From contig WPIO01000084.1 of assembly GCA_009760855.2 (NCBI GenBank), positions 1,515,001 through 1,579,000 on the forward strand: a DNA stretch of 64,000 bases, in the 5' to 3' direction. Below, one piece after another: positions 61,201-64,000 of the stretch. The stretch comes from Cristatella mucedo (Eukaryota > Bryozoa > Phylactolaemata > Cristatellidae). The translations under genes were made by a program, and so were the position numbers. Every line of letters starts with the position of its first letter. Positions within the stretch are counted from its first letter, which is position 1. The notes under the pieces are model-generated. The model did not search any database, was not told where the DNA came from, and worked only from the letters and a program-made list of their open reading frames with translations.

Positions 61201-63645
61201 CATACCACCTGCTTTTCGGAATCCGACAGTCTACCAATACCTCGTACAAACCTCAAATCCTTTGGAGATCGTGCATTTAGTTCATATGCTCCCAAAGCCT
61301 GGAGCTCCCTCCCGACTTGCATCACAACATCCCCTGACTTGACCACATTTAAAAAAGAACTTAAAAACACACCTATTTACGACAGCATTTAGTGGGTCCC
61401 AGTGATTTGTCCTTCATGTGCTTATGCGTGCTGACACTGTGCATGCTGCCACTAACCACATTTGCATGCTGACTTTGTGCATGTCACCGCTAACCATATT
61501 ATTCATTTTGTTTGTTTATCAAGCATAATGTTACTCACCATTCAATTGCATTTTCCTTTGCAGCAAATGTTAAGCACCTAGAGGAAGATAGAGTTCTCTG
61601 AGGGCGCTTTATCAAGTGCATTATTATTATTATTATTAATCGGTACAGTAACAAAACCTCCTAGGTGACATTTTAACGAATAATTAGCTAGGGTAGGTAG
61701 CTTCGTGTCCTCTGCCCCTGGGTCATAGCCCAGGGATTAAGTGCACATTAACATTACTGCTATCTAGGTGGCTGGTTCGAGTCCCAAAGTGGCATTTATT
61801 TTTTGCCTACAGCAAACGATAATCGTCATTAACACTATTCTGTTGCTACATAAATAAGGTTGTTAAATCAGCAAAATCTTACTTTATTTTGACTTCAGCT
61901 ACACCGGGAGGATCGAAGACGGCAGAAGCCATCTGACTGGAAATCATAAAGGCACCACCATGCACCGGAAAAAGCTTACCCACAGGTTCAGTAGCTGTGG
62001 AGATAATCCCTCACTATAAGGGTGAAGCATTTCTCTAGTCACGTATGCCGACCCTTTTCTGTAACTAAACTCGAAACATTTAAGTCGACCACCAATCTCA
62101 GTAAAAAAAAATGCTTGACAATTACGCATGCATGAGAAAAGAAAATCATACACTGAGGACAAGCCAAGTGAAATTTCGTGCGACATTTTAGCTGAGCACG
62201 TTCGTTGCTAGTGCTCGGTGATGAACACCGGCTCTCCTAGAAACGGTTAATGGCGAACGAAACCTACCTGAGATGCTGCCACGTTTGCTTTCCAGTATTC
62301 GATTTGAGCCGAGAAGTCAAGATCGTAAGCGTTCAAGTCCTCGGCGTCAGGTTGGTAGAAGTGGAAAATGTAGGCTTGAAATGCCAACAGCAGTGCACTG
62401 TCGTAGCCACCGGCCATGTGACGAAGACGAGGTAGCTGCCAGAAGTATATCTGAAATAATGCTATCATTCAAGCACATGATCGTCATTGAATCGCCTTCA
62501 CTCCGTGGCAGAAGTAGCATTACTGCACGAGTAGTAGGAATGCCCAAGCGATCCTTGCTTCGTTTGGCACAGGGATAAGGTGCATTGCCTTTAACGACCA
62601 AGGCTGTGGGCTCGACCCGTACGGCACATGTTAAGCATCTAAAGATAGATTAGGTTTTATTAGAGCTCTATATTAATTAAAACTATAATTTTTTAATATC
62701 TTATTTATCCTAATCCTCCCTACCTTTAAGTATTACAAGCCAAGATATTTTGCATGCTCGATAGTGAGAGTACAACCGGTTCGTGCCTGCAAGTTTTGCT
62801 CTGGTTCCAATTAAGCTTCTGCTGCTGCAACCAGACCTGCTTGATGTCATTCAGCAGTAAGCAGTGGTCAAGACCTAGAGAAGCACTGTCGCACTAACAA
62901 CCCCCATACCCTGCCAAACTGTATTGCAGATCTGCCACAGTGTTAGTACTAGAAGTCAAAAGGAATTACTTTTCCGAACGTAAGCCTGGATTTATGTGAC
63001 CCTAAATGCATTAAAATGACACCAATTGGCGATATAAAAGTGAGCATAGATCGTATGGTCGTCAGGAGTTGAACACACAAACTCCAAAACCAGCAGCAAT
63101 AATCATATTAACTCAAACATTACAACCGACAATAAACAGGCTTACACTAACGCATTGGTCGCAGATTGATCATCATATAAGATAACCAATTTAGCAGTCA
63201 CTGATGGAGGTACACCATATTAGTTTCGCCCGCCCTAGCATTTGCTTGTTCAAGCGGCACAGCTCGCCGGATTGGCTGACCTGTCTCCGAGATAGCGAGT
63301 GTAGTTCCGGAATGTGAGCCCTGAGAACCGGGCCAGCAGTACATCCCCGACTGCCCAATGGTATCCTTCGTAATTCGGAATTGCTACAACGTCAGGCCGT
63401 TAAGTGCATTCGATCTTCCATACTCAAACTCGATGCACGAAGCAAGTGCCCAGTTTGAAGCAGAGGCTTTTGCATAATCAGGTAGGTACAGCTGGTGAAA
63501 GGCTCGGGAGCTGTGCTACTGAATAGCAACAGGTAGTCTATTGAGGATATTCATTTTGTCCCACTTGCTACTAGCAGTGCATGAGCTGGAACTGGATAGT
63601 CATCTAAACATGATAGCTTTCTTAGCCGACCATAGCTGACGGGTT
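31681..63645 (-). CDS. CatSper auxiliary subunit-like gene, about 19 exons, 5' end outside window
   Basis: Large single-pass membrane protein of the CATSPERB/G/D/E family, accessory subunits of the sperm flagellar Ca2+ channel. The C-terminal half is decisive: VNVALGCPPQQQLVFDW, a LTPCAYY motif, LCMAGTPCATVYP, EMSNRGVDNSTNCDF, YGLPM, then a helix of about 25 hydrophobic residues. Phases agree across every junction from 59006 down to the stop at 31681. Exons (minus, 5' to 3'): 63565-63645, 63281-63537, 62910-62931 (tentative), 62268-62450, 61883-62207, 60740-60809 (tentative), 58941-59006, 58696-58825, 57476-57532, 56667-56791, 54485-54610, 51928-52072, 49395-49525, 47405-47571, 46633-46728, 44127-44222, 42358-42605, 35141-35355, 31681-32211. 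The upstream part is probably the beta-propeller region. I cannot decide which of the four paralogues it is. Possible lesions at three upstream sites leave open that it is a pseudogene. Confidence 0.75.
32716..32830. repeat. AT-rich minisatellite
   Basis: About three copies of a 25-bp unit (ATTAAATTTATTGTATTATT plus five bases), then irregular AT sequence. Confidence 0.8.
32830..33001 (+). mobile_element. LINE family 1 RT fragment
   Basis: The frame LGVIFQSDLSLDDHISSTVK followed by LHNIAKIRACL is a block just upstream of the RT C-terminal part. It is cut off by the 328-bp repeat that follows. Confidence 0.75.
33002..33329. repeat. 328-bp two-copy repeat, copy 1
   Basis: Near-identical to 37521-37848: same length, no gap, about three mismatches. 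Begins TTGTTCTTTCGGCGGTGGCA and ends CTCTTTAGAAGC. It replaces about 300 bp of the LINE reading frame between 33001 and 33330. Confidence 0.9.
33330..33765 (+). mobile_element. LINE family 1, ORF2 end, 3' UTR and ATT tail
   Basis: Resumes in the PRTNLKFFGDRAFSSYAPKA region, then SLPTCVRTSPDLTTFKRNL, the conserved 3' UTR and an ATT run. Confidence 0.85.
33780..34175 (-). mobile_element. LINE family 1, 3' end, inverted
   Basis: The minus-strand 3' UTR and end of ORF2 face the + copy ending at 33765, tail to tail. Confidence 0.8.
34180..35140. other. Intron-sized region, no further feature seen
   Basis: Between the terminal exon and the exon at 35141 of the minus-strand gene. No repeat family or exon recognised. 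Confidence 0.3.
35141..35355 (-). CDS. CatSper-like gene, exon: cytoplasmic segment
   Basis: Acceptor CCTTAGTTTTAG (a tandem acceptor six bases upstream keeps the frame), strong donor TTC/GTGAGT. 71 codons, YEKKFIRVELHARRELQNGW then Ser/Thr/Ala-rich. Phase 1 in and 0 out, matching the neighbouring exons at 42358 and 31681. Confidence 0.5.
36001..36130 (-). mobile_element. SINE-A copy
   Basis: B box GGGCCCGAGCCCC, head with GGTCTGTGGCTGAGGTCGTG, tail with GCGCCTGAATAGAGATTAAG and TTAGGGCGCTATACAAATTA. Confidence 0.8.
36412..36474. repeat. AT dinucleotide microsatellite
   Basis: ATATAAATATA-type sequence followed by a pure TA run. Confidence 0.9.
36480..37520. other. Intron sequence, no feature seen
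   Basis: AT-rich, short frames only. Confidence 0.3.
37521..37848. repeat. 328-bp two-copy repeat, copy 2
   Basis: Same orientation as the copy at 33002, about 4.5 kb away. Flanking sequences are unrelated, so the boundaries are sharp. Confidence 0.9.
38430..39340 (+). mobile_element. Degenerate LINE, RT domain
   Basis: Traces of IANYRPVFILPSLS, SGFKQNYFTETSLL, IAIVLLDLSAVFEIAA and FLQLSEDKTEILLIGYL in the + direction mark fingers, palm and post-palm blocks of an L2/CR1-like reverse transcriptase. Many stops. A SINE-A copy is inserted at 38594-38718. Confidence 0.7.
38594..38718 (+). mobile_element. SINE-A copy nested in a LINE
   Basis: AAAGGTGCTAGCCTTAAGCG head, GTGGGTTCGAGCCATG B box, tail GAAGCGCCCGTATAGAGATA ending in AAATGAAT. 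Confidence 0.65.
39596..40500 (-). mobile_element. LINE family 1 subtype, closest match to the SINE-A tail
   Basis: Minus-strand traces SAHNLGMLFQQDLSLAEHIA and STVKSVCFQPRHIAKTQ lead through the RT C-terminus to a 3' end with GCGCCTGAATAGAGACTCGG and CTTGGGGCGCTATACAAATG. This differs from the other LINE tails and resembles the SINE-A tail. Confidence 0.75.
40505..40860 (+). mobile_element. LINE family 2, ORF2 end and 3' UTR
   Basis: PFRCFKTVNDRSFCSEGPRL then NSLPQSLCNIFS, followed by the family 2 3' UTR with GAGATAGAGTCTGTTGGCTC. Confidence 0.7.
41288..41412 (+). mobile_element. SINE-B copy
   Basis: Head with GGAGTAAGGTGGTCGCTTCTC and tail GTTAAGGCTCTTCTCCTGC then GATGCTGTTAAATCAGCTAA. 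The B box is decayed. Confidence 0.7.
41413..42357. other. Intron sequence of the CatSper-like gene, no feature seen
   Basis: No repeat family or exon recognised. Confidence 0.3.
42358..42605 (-). CDS. CatSper-like gene, transmembrane exon
   Basis: Acceptor TTTTATTCATTTACAG, donor ATAG/GTAAAG, 82 codons plus split codons. It starts GVDNSTNCDFTMRFILLVYG, followed by LPMAPWHTVAILLVTLTTL and CSSVAFFLFCG, then GWAVLSEMFAFIRVG. The first part completes the family signature begun in the exon at 44127; the hydrophobic stretch is the single membrane helix. NST is a potential N-glycosylation site. The split Arg codon (AG + A) joins exactly. Confidence 0.82.
42606..43845. other. Intron sequence, no feature seen
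   Basis: AT-rich. A short + strand frame at 43121-43471 has no recognisable similarity. Confidence 0.3.
43846..44000 (+). mobile_element. SINE-B copy
   Basis: Head with CTTCCTGACCCAGGTCGTGG, then TGCCCACTGCAAGCAGAAG and tail CATTAAGGTTTTCTGCCAC with AAGGCTGTCAAATAATG. Confidence 0.7.
44127..44222 (-). CDS. CatSper-like gene, exon with the TPC motif
   Basis: Acceptor GAAAAATTTCAG, 31 codons: FLCMAGTPCATVYP, then TEFTFILEMSN and a split Arg. The donor is AACAG/GCAAGC, a GC-AG intron. Reading frame and family signature demand this junction. Phase 2 in, 2 out. Confidence 0.82.
44396..44580 (+). mobile_element. SINE-B copy
   Basis: Head with AAGGTACTTGCACTTAACG and B box GGGTTTGAATG, tail CTAAGGTTTTTCTGACAC then GAGGCTGTTAGATCAGCCCA. 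Confidence 0.7.
44780..45260 (-). mobile_element. Degenerate LINE RT domain
   Basis: The same segment as at 1-625 (complement of the GVPWGSF...VFDTTDHQICLEHL region and the SNLTSKFQ block), with many changes. Confidence 0.65.
45560..46415 (+). mobile_element. Degenerate LINE, RT C-terminus and 3' tail
   Basis: AKIWACLDKESTAKLVHAL then DFKTLSLTFRSP and a tail with AAAGCACCTGAATAGAGCTA, TCTTAGGGGGCTCTAC and ATT repeats at the end. Old copy. Confidence 0.65.
46633..46728 (-). CDS. CatSper-like gene, exon
   Basis: Acceptor CGATATTTTTTTCAG, donor TTAT/GTAAGA, 31 codons: LSDGPKIMQPTMNVDQTNEG then YPIYQQETNSL. Phase 2 in and 2 out. The split Met leads into FLCMAGTPC of the next exon, the position where the family has a short strand before its CxxxSPC-type motif. 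Confidence 0.75.
46828..46955 (+). mobile_element. SINE-B copy
   Basis: GGTAAGGTGCTTGCACTTCA head and the tail GCTCTTCTGCTGCTATATAA then ATGAGGCTGTTTGATGAACT. Confidence 0.75.
47405..47571 (-). CDS. CatSper-like gene, exon
   Basis: Acceptor TTTTTATGACCAGCAG, donor AATGG/GTAGTA, 55 codons from KVGFSSHGLVLSGGEFELN to VVHPKYLYSVVLVIN plus a split Gly. Phase 0 in, 2 out. Extracellular. Confidence 0.65.
47683..47822 (+). mobile_element. SINE-A copy, full length
   Basis: CTCTAGCGGTTAAGGTGCTC (A box), GGGCTCGAGCTCC (B box), GAAGCGCCTGAATAGAGATT and TCTTGGGGCGCTATATAAAT tail. Reference copy for the family. Confidence 0.88.
47950..48030 (+). mobile_element. LINE family 1 3' tail remnant
   Basis: TTTAAAGTGCCCGGTAAGAA and TTTGAGGGTGCCATACAATG. 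Confidence 0.5.
48590..48735 (+). mobile_element. SINE-B-like head, partial
   Basis: TTAAGGTGCTCAAACTTCACG and GTGGGTTTGAGTCG (A and B boxes), without the usual tail. Confidence 0.5.
48736..49394. other. Intron sequence, no feature seen
   Basis: AT-rich, no repeat family or exon recognised. Confidence 0.3.
49395..49525 (-). CDS. CatSper-like gene, exon
   Basis: Acceptor CTTTTCTGAACTATTAGCAG, donor CCTC/GTGAGC, 43 codons: VMSTKNEVWMIGWTTGEFGG and SKETKSQLYELIIGICSFL. Phase 1 in, 0 out, fitting both neighbours. It lies where the family has its TG...GxY strand pair; the match is loose. Confidence 0.6.
49526..51265. other. Intron sequence
   Basis: A + strand frame at 49901-50191 shows no recognisable domain. 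A partial SINE-B-like head may lie near 50915-50960. Nothing else identified. Confidence 0.3.
51270..51460 (+). mobile_element. LINE family 2 RT fragment
   Basis: Traces of LPSYLAELLHQL after VLTHETRHGLAPS match the copy at 7395. Confidence 0.6.
51928..52072 (-). CDS. CatSper-like gene, exon with the GCPP motif
   Basis: Acceptor GGCATCAATGCAG, donor AACG/GTAGAG, 48 codons: VNVALGCPPQQQLVFDW, then SNPTAFDCSATGSLTPCAYY. The GCPP strand and the following PC-YY motif characterise the conserved C-terminal ectodomain of CATSPER B/G/D/E proteins. Phase 0 in, 1 out. Confidence 0.82.
52073..52860. other. Intron sequence, no feature seen
   Basis: No repeat family or exon recognised. Confidence 0.3.
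52861..52932 (+). repeat. tRNA-like pseudogene or SINE head
   Basis: A box TAGCTCAATCGG (52867-52878) and B box GGTTCAATACC (52910-52920) fit the pol III internal promoter. The acceptor and T stems do not pair, so it is not a working tRNA. Confidence 0.5.
53650..53840 (+). mobile_element. LINE linker fragment between endonuclease and RT
   Basis: LLPRFPAKISFLFLSQVLSK followed by DDFAEHFINERF resembles the loop region upstream of RT in L2/CR1-like elements. It mimics a + strand terminal exon. Confidence 0.5.
53925..54045 (-). mobile_element. SINE-A copy, diverged
   Basis: Complement of the GCACCTTATTAGAGATTAAG / TTAGGGTGCCACATAAATG tail, followed by a decayed head. Confidence 0.55.
54485..54610 (-). 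CDS. CatSper-like gene, exon
   Basis: Acceptor CGTTCATTTGTAG, donor CCAG/GTAATT, 42 codons, phase 0 both sides: ITISAKGQVTAQTAPGDYLL and ITAYVFEKNCQEANAFQ. It continues smoothly from IIVFN of the previous exon and into VNVALGCPP. Confidence 0.75.
54611..55300. other. Intron sequence
   Basis: A + strand frame at 54914-55270 has no recognisable similarity. Confidence 0.3.
55302..55406. repeat. TG/CA microsatellite
   Basis: GT-rich start then a pure TG run of about 40 units, in an intron. Confidence 0.95.
55590..55660 (-). mobile_element. LINE family 1 remnant
   Basis: Complement of LADLHWLPVKQRHRL-type coding (GACTGGGAGCCAGTGCAGGT). Confidence 0.5.
55661..56666. other. Intron sequence
   Basis: Contains a tandem duplication of about 25 bp near 55675-55725. 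No exon or mobile element seen. Confidence 0.3.
56667..56791 (-). CDS. CatSper-like gene, exon
   Basis: Acceptor CCTTATTGCTGCAG, donor TCAAC/GTGAGT, 41 codons: PSPIAIDPNAVSAAVRLSDS and YLKVQMSKSFDSLTKIIVFN, a beta-sandwich-like alternation. Phase 1 in, 0 out. Confidence 0.75.
57365..57404. repeat. Exact 20-bp tandem duplication
   Basis: ATTGATATGCATTTCCTGTA occurs twice head to tail, about 70 bp into the intron after exon 57476-57532. Confidence 0.95.
57476..57532 (-). CDS. CatSper-like gene, small exon
   Basis: 18 codons, PLSAIQRYAGLEKLEEAA, phase 1 in and out. Acceptor weak (GATATTAAAG), donor AGCAG/GTGTGT. Joins give EPGEPLSAIQ and EEAAGPSPIAI. Confidence 0.6.
57540..58078. other. Intron sequence, no feature seen
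   Basis: AT-rich. One microexon-like site near 57717-57737 is noted under rejected items. Confidence 0.3.
58079..58236. repeat. GA/CT microsatellite
   Basis: GA run with AAAG and GTGAGAG imperfections, in an intron. Confidence 0.95.
58696..58825 (-). CDS. CatSper-like gene, exon
   Basis: Acceptor CACCCGTTTGTTGTAG, donor TGGAG/GTATTC, 43 codons: IYNKTVTQSFRSMFVNSAEK then TVLVYLDKYSLFTFVLTASP. Phase 0 in, 1 out, exactly linking its neighbours. Confidence 0.72.
58941..59006 (-). CDS. CatSper-like gene, small exon
   Basis: Acceptor TTTTGTTTTTCGTCACAG, donor GAAG/GTTAGT, 22 codons in phase 0, STVIKIELNPEYFQMILLGK after NL. The other two frames contain stops. Confidence 0.68.
59218..59575 (+). 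mobile_element. LINE family 1 3' end with ATT tail
   Basis: AWNSLPTCIRTSPDLTTFKR region, 3' UTR and an (ATT)n end. Confidence 0.85.
59576..60739. other. Intron region, unresolved
   Basis: A LINE family 2 3' end fragment lies at about 60115-60175 (CATAGTCTTTTTAGC...TTACAGACGG). Some minus-strand frames (59.85-60.05 and 60.34-60.43 kb) look coding but do not join in phase. Confidence 0.3.
60740..60809 (-). CDS. CatSper-like gene, tentative exon
   Basis: Donor CTTA/GTATAA and acceptor TATCAACAAG enclose 23 codons (ITLIDTDDPFAAQDRL), phase 2 in and 0 out, the phases needed between 61883 and 59006. The open frame continues upstream to about 60936 with coding character, so the true 5' limit is uncertain. 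Confidence 0.35.
60955..61640 (+). mobile_element. LINE family 1, best ORF2 end with 3' UTR
   Basis: LPACAIRRLQLVQNSIARLV, RERRSCHITPLLADLHWLPV, KQRIDFKVWSLTFRSLHSLA and later blocks in one open frame of about 148 residues, then 3' UTR and ATT repeat. Reference copy. Confidence 0.9.
61715..61876 (+). mobile_element. SINE-B copy abutting a splice donor
   Basis: Head with B box GGTTCGAGTCCC, tail with CTATTCTGTTGCTACATAAA and AAGGTTGTTAAATCAGCAAA. Its 3' end lies about 6 bp from the donor of the exon at 61883-62207 on the other strand. Confidence 0.7.
61883..62207 (-). CDS. CatSper-like gene, exon with a frame change
   Basis: Acceptor CACCGAGCACTAG, donor AATAAA/GTAAGA. The first part reads KMSHEISLGLSSVYDFLFSC, NCQAFFFTEIGGRLKCFEFS and REMLHPYSEGLSP. 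The second, shifted by one base near 61995-62015, reads TEPVGKLFPVHGGAFMISSQ and MASAVFDPPGVAEVKIK. Either an indel or a 20-nt GT-AG interval at 61995-62014 explains the shift. Confidence 0.6.
62268..62450 (-). CDS. CatSper-like gene, exon
   Basis: Acceptor GCATTATTTCAG, donor CTCAG/GTAGGT, 61 codons, phase 0 both sides: IYFWQLPRLRHMAGGYDSAL, LLAFQAYIFHFYQPDAEDLN and AYDLDFSAQIEYWKANVAAS. Probably part of the propeller-like ectodomain. The next intron is only 60 nt. Confidence 0.68.
62560..62690 (+). mobile_element. SINE-A copy
   Basis: CAGGGATAAGGTGCATTGCC head, GTGGGCTCGACCC B box, tail TTAAGCATCTAAAGATAGAT ending in AT-rich sequence. Confidence 0.7.
62910..62931 (-). CDS. CatSper-like gene, possible 22-nt microexon
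   Basis: Acceptor ACTAACACTGTGGCAG, donor GCAGG/GTATGG, 7 codons SAIQFGR, phase 2 in and 0 out, which bridges the exons at 63281 and 62268. Confidence 0.28.
63281..63537 (-). CDS. CatSper-like gene, exon(s) with a frame change
   Basis: Acceptor ATCCTCAATAG, donor GACAG/GTCAGC. Reads YLLLFSSTAPEPFTSCTYLI, MQKPLLQTGHLLRASSLSME and DRMHL; after a one-base shift near 63393-63423 it reads RPDVVAIPNYEGYHWAVGDV and LLARFSGLTFRNYTRYLGD. A 40-nt GT-AG interval (63384-63423) would also restore the frame. Confidence 0.55.
63565..63645 (-). CDS. CatSper-like gene, most upstream exon in the window
   Basis: Acceptor GTATAAGGTTTCAG, 26 codons: PVSYGRLRKLSCLDDYPVPA and HALLVA. The frame continues to an in-frame TGA at 63550-63552 and then matches the next segment. 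A 27-nt GT-AG interval (63538-63564) would remove the stop. Confidence 0.5.
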
Positions 63646-63669
63646 CTGAAACCTTATACGGTCTGCTTT

Positions 63670-64000
63670 TTGCATAATAATAATCACAATAAAGCTATTA
63701 TTGCATATTGCCCAAAGAGAACTAACGTGACTATCTTTTTAGGCTATGTATAAAAACTGGAAAGGCTGCATGCTAACTGATTAGAGATAACTTGCAAAGT
63801 TTCAGCCCGTGTAAGCATAAAGGAAGCTCGGAAGGAAAACGCTGCGAGGAAGAGGCTGATTGTCCCTTTTTAAATGTCAAGTTAGGAGATGTCGATACGA
63901 CTTTCAGTAGCAAGTAGTGAAGGCACAGCCGCCAAAGGATTTTAGGTTGGTTGGAGGCATAGCTAAATGACGCGAGTCACAAAAGCAGGTGGCACGATTG
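63670..64000 (-). mobile_element. Degenerate LINE family 1 3' end
   Basis: Complement of the 3' tail (GCCCAAAGAGAACTAACGTG), of the TTTAAATGTC block and of the AKGF/PPKDF region, continuing past the window edge. Confidence 0.6.

Overview
The window looks like nuclear DNA of an invertebrate animal. Spliceosomal GT-AG introns interrupt the genes, CpG-rich islands alternate with AT-rich sequence, tRNA-derived SINEs and L2/CR1-like LINE fragments are scattered everywhere, and dinucleotide microsatellites are long. I cannot name the species. Most long open frames are low-complexity repeat or LINE debris. The real genes are split into short exons, which I found by matching coding character, splice sites and intron phase.

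Left part (1-31 kb). A degenerate LINE and a CTG array of about 970 bp come first, then CT/GA microsatellites. Two CpG-rich islands each carry a complete four-exon ChaC-type gamma-glutamylcyclotransferase gene (8799-9842 and 18647-20160, both + strand, 198 and 197 aa). Exon lengths and intron phases match between the two, and both keep the YGSL motif and catalytic Glu85. Both promoters carry an ETS-like site, a perfect amino-acid-response (ATF4/CHOP-type) element ATTGCATCAT and a TATA box in the same order. Perfect hairpins and palindromes cluster around the first copy. A tentative three-exon gene lies at 22662-23155 (+).

Right part (31-64 kb). The minus strand carries one large gene of about 32 kb. 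Its C-terminal exons match the conserved end of the CatSper auxiliary subunits (CATSPERB/G/D/E family): a GCPP motif, a TPC motif, the SNRGVDNSTNC stretch, a GLP motif, then one transmembrane helix. I place about 19 exons coding about 1,000 residues; the 5' end lies beyond the right edge. Three points in the upstream part show a stop or frame change that could be a very short intron (20-40 nt), a disabling mutation or an assembly error. The introns are packed with LINE and SINE insertions.

Repeats. SINE-A has a tRNA-like head and a 3' tail that matches the 3' end of the local LINE family 1, the signature of LINE-dependent mobilisation. SINE-B has a tRNA-like head and an unrelated tail ending in GAGGCTGTTAAATCAGCTAA. 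LINE family 2 is also present. A 328-bp sequence occurs twice (33002 and 37521) with only three mismatches.
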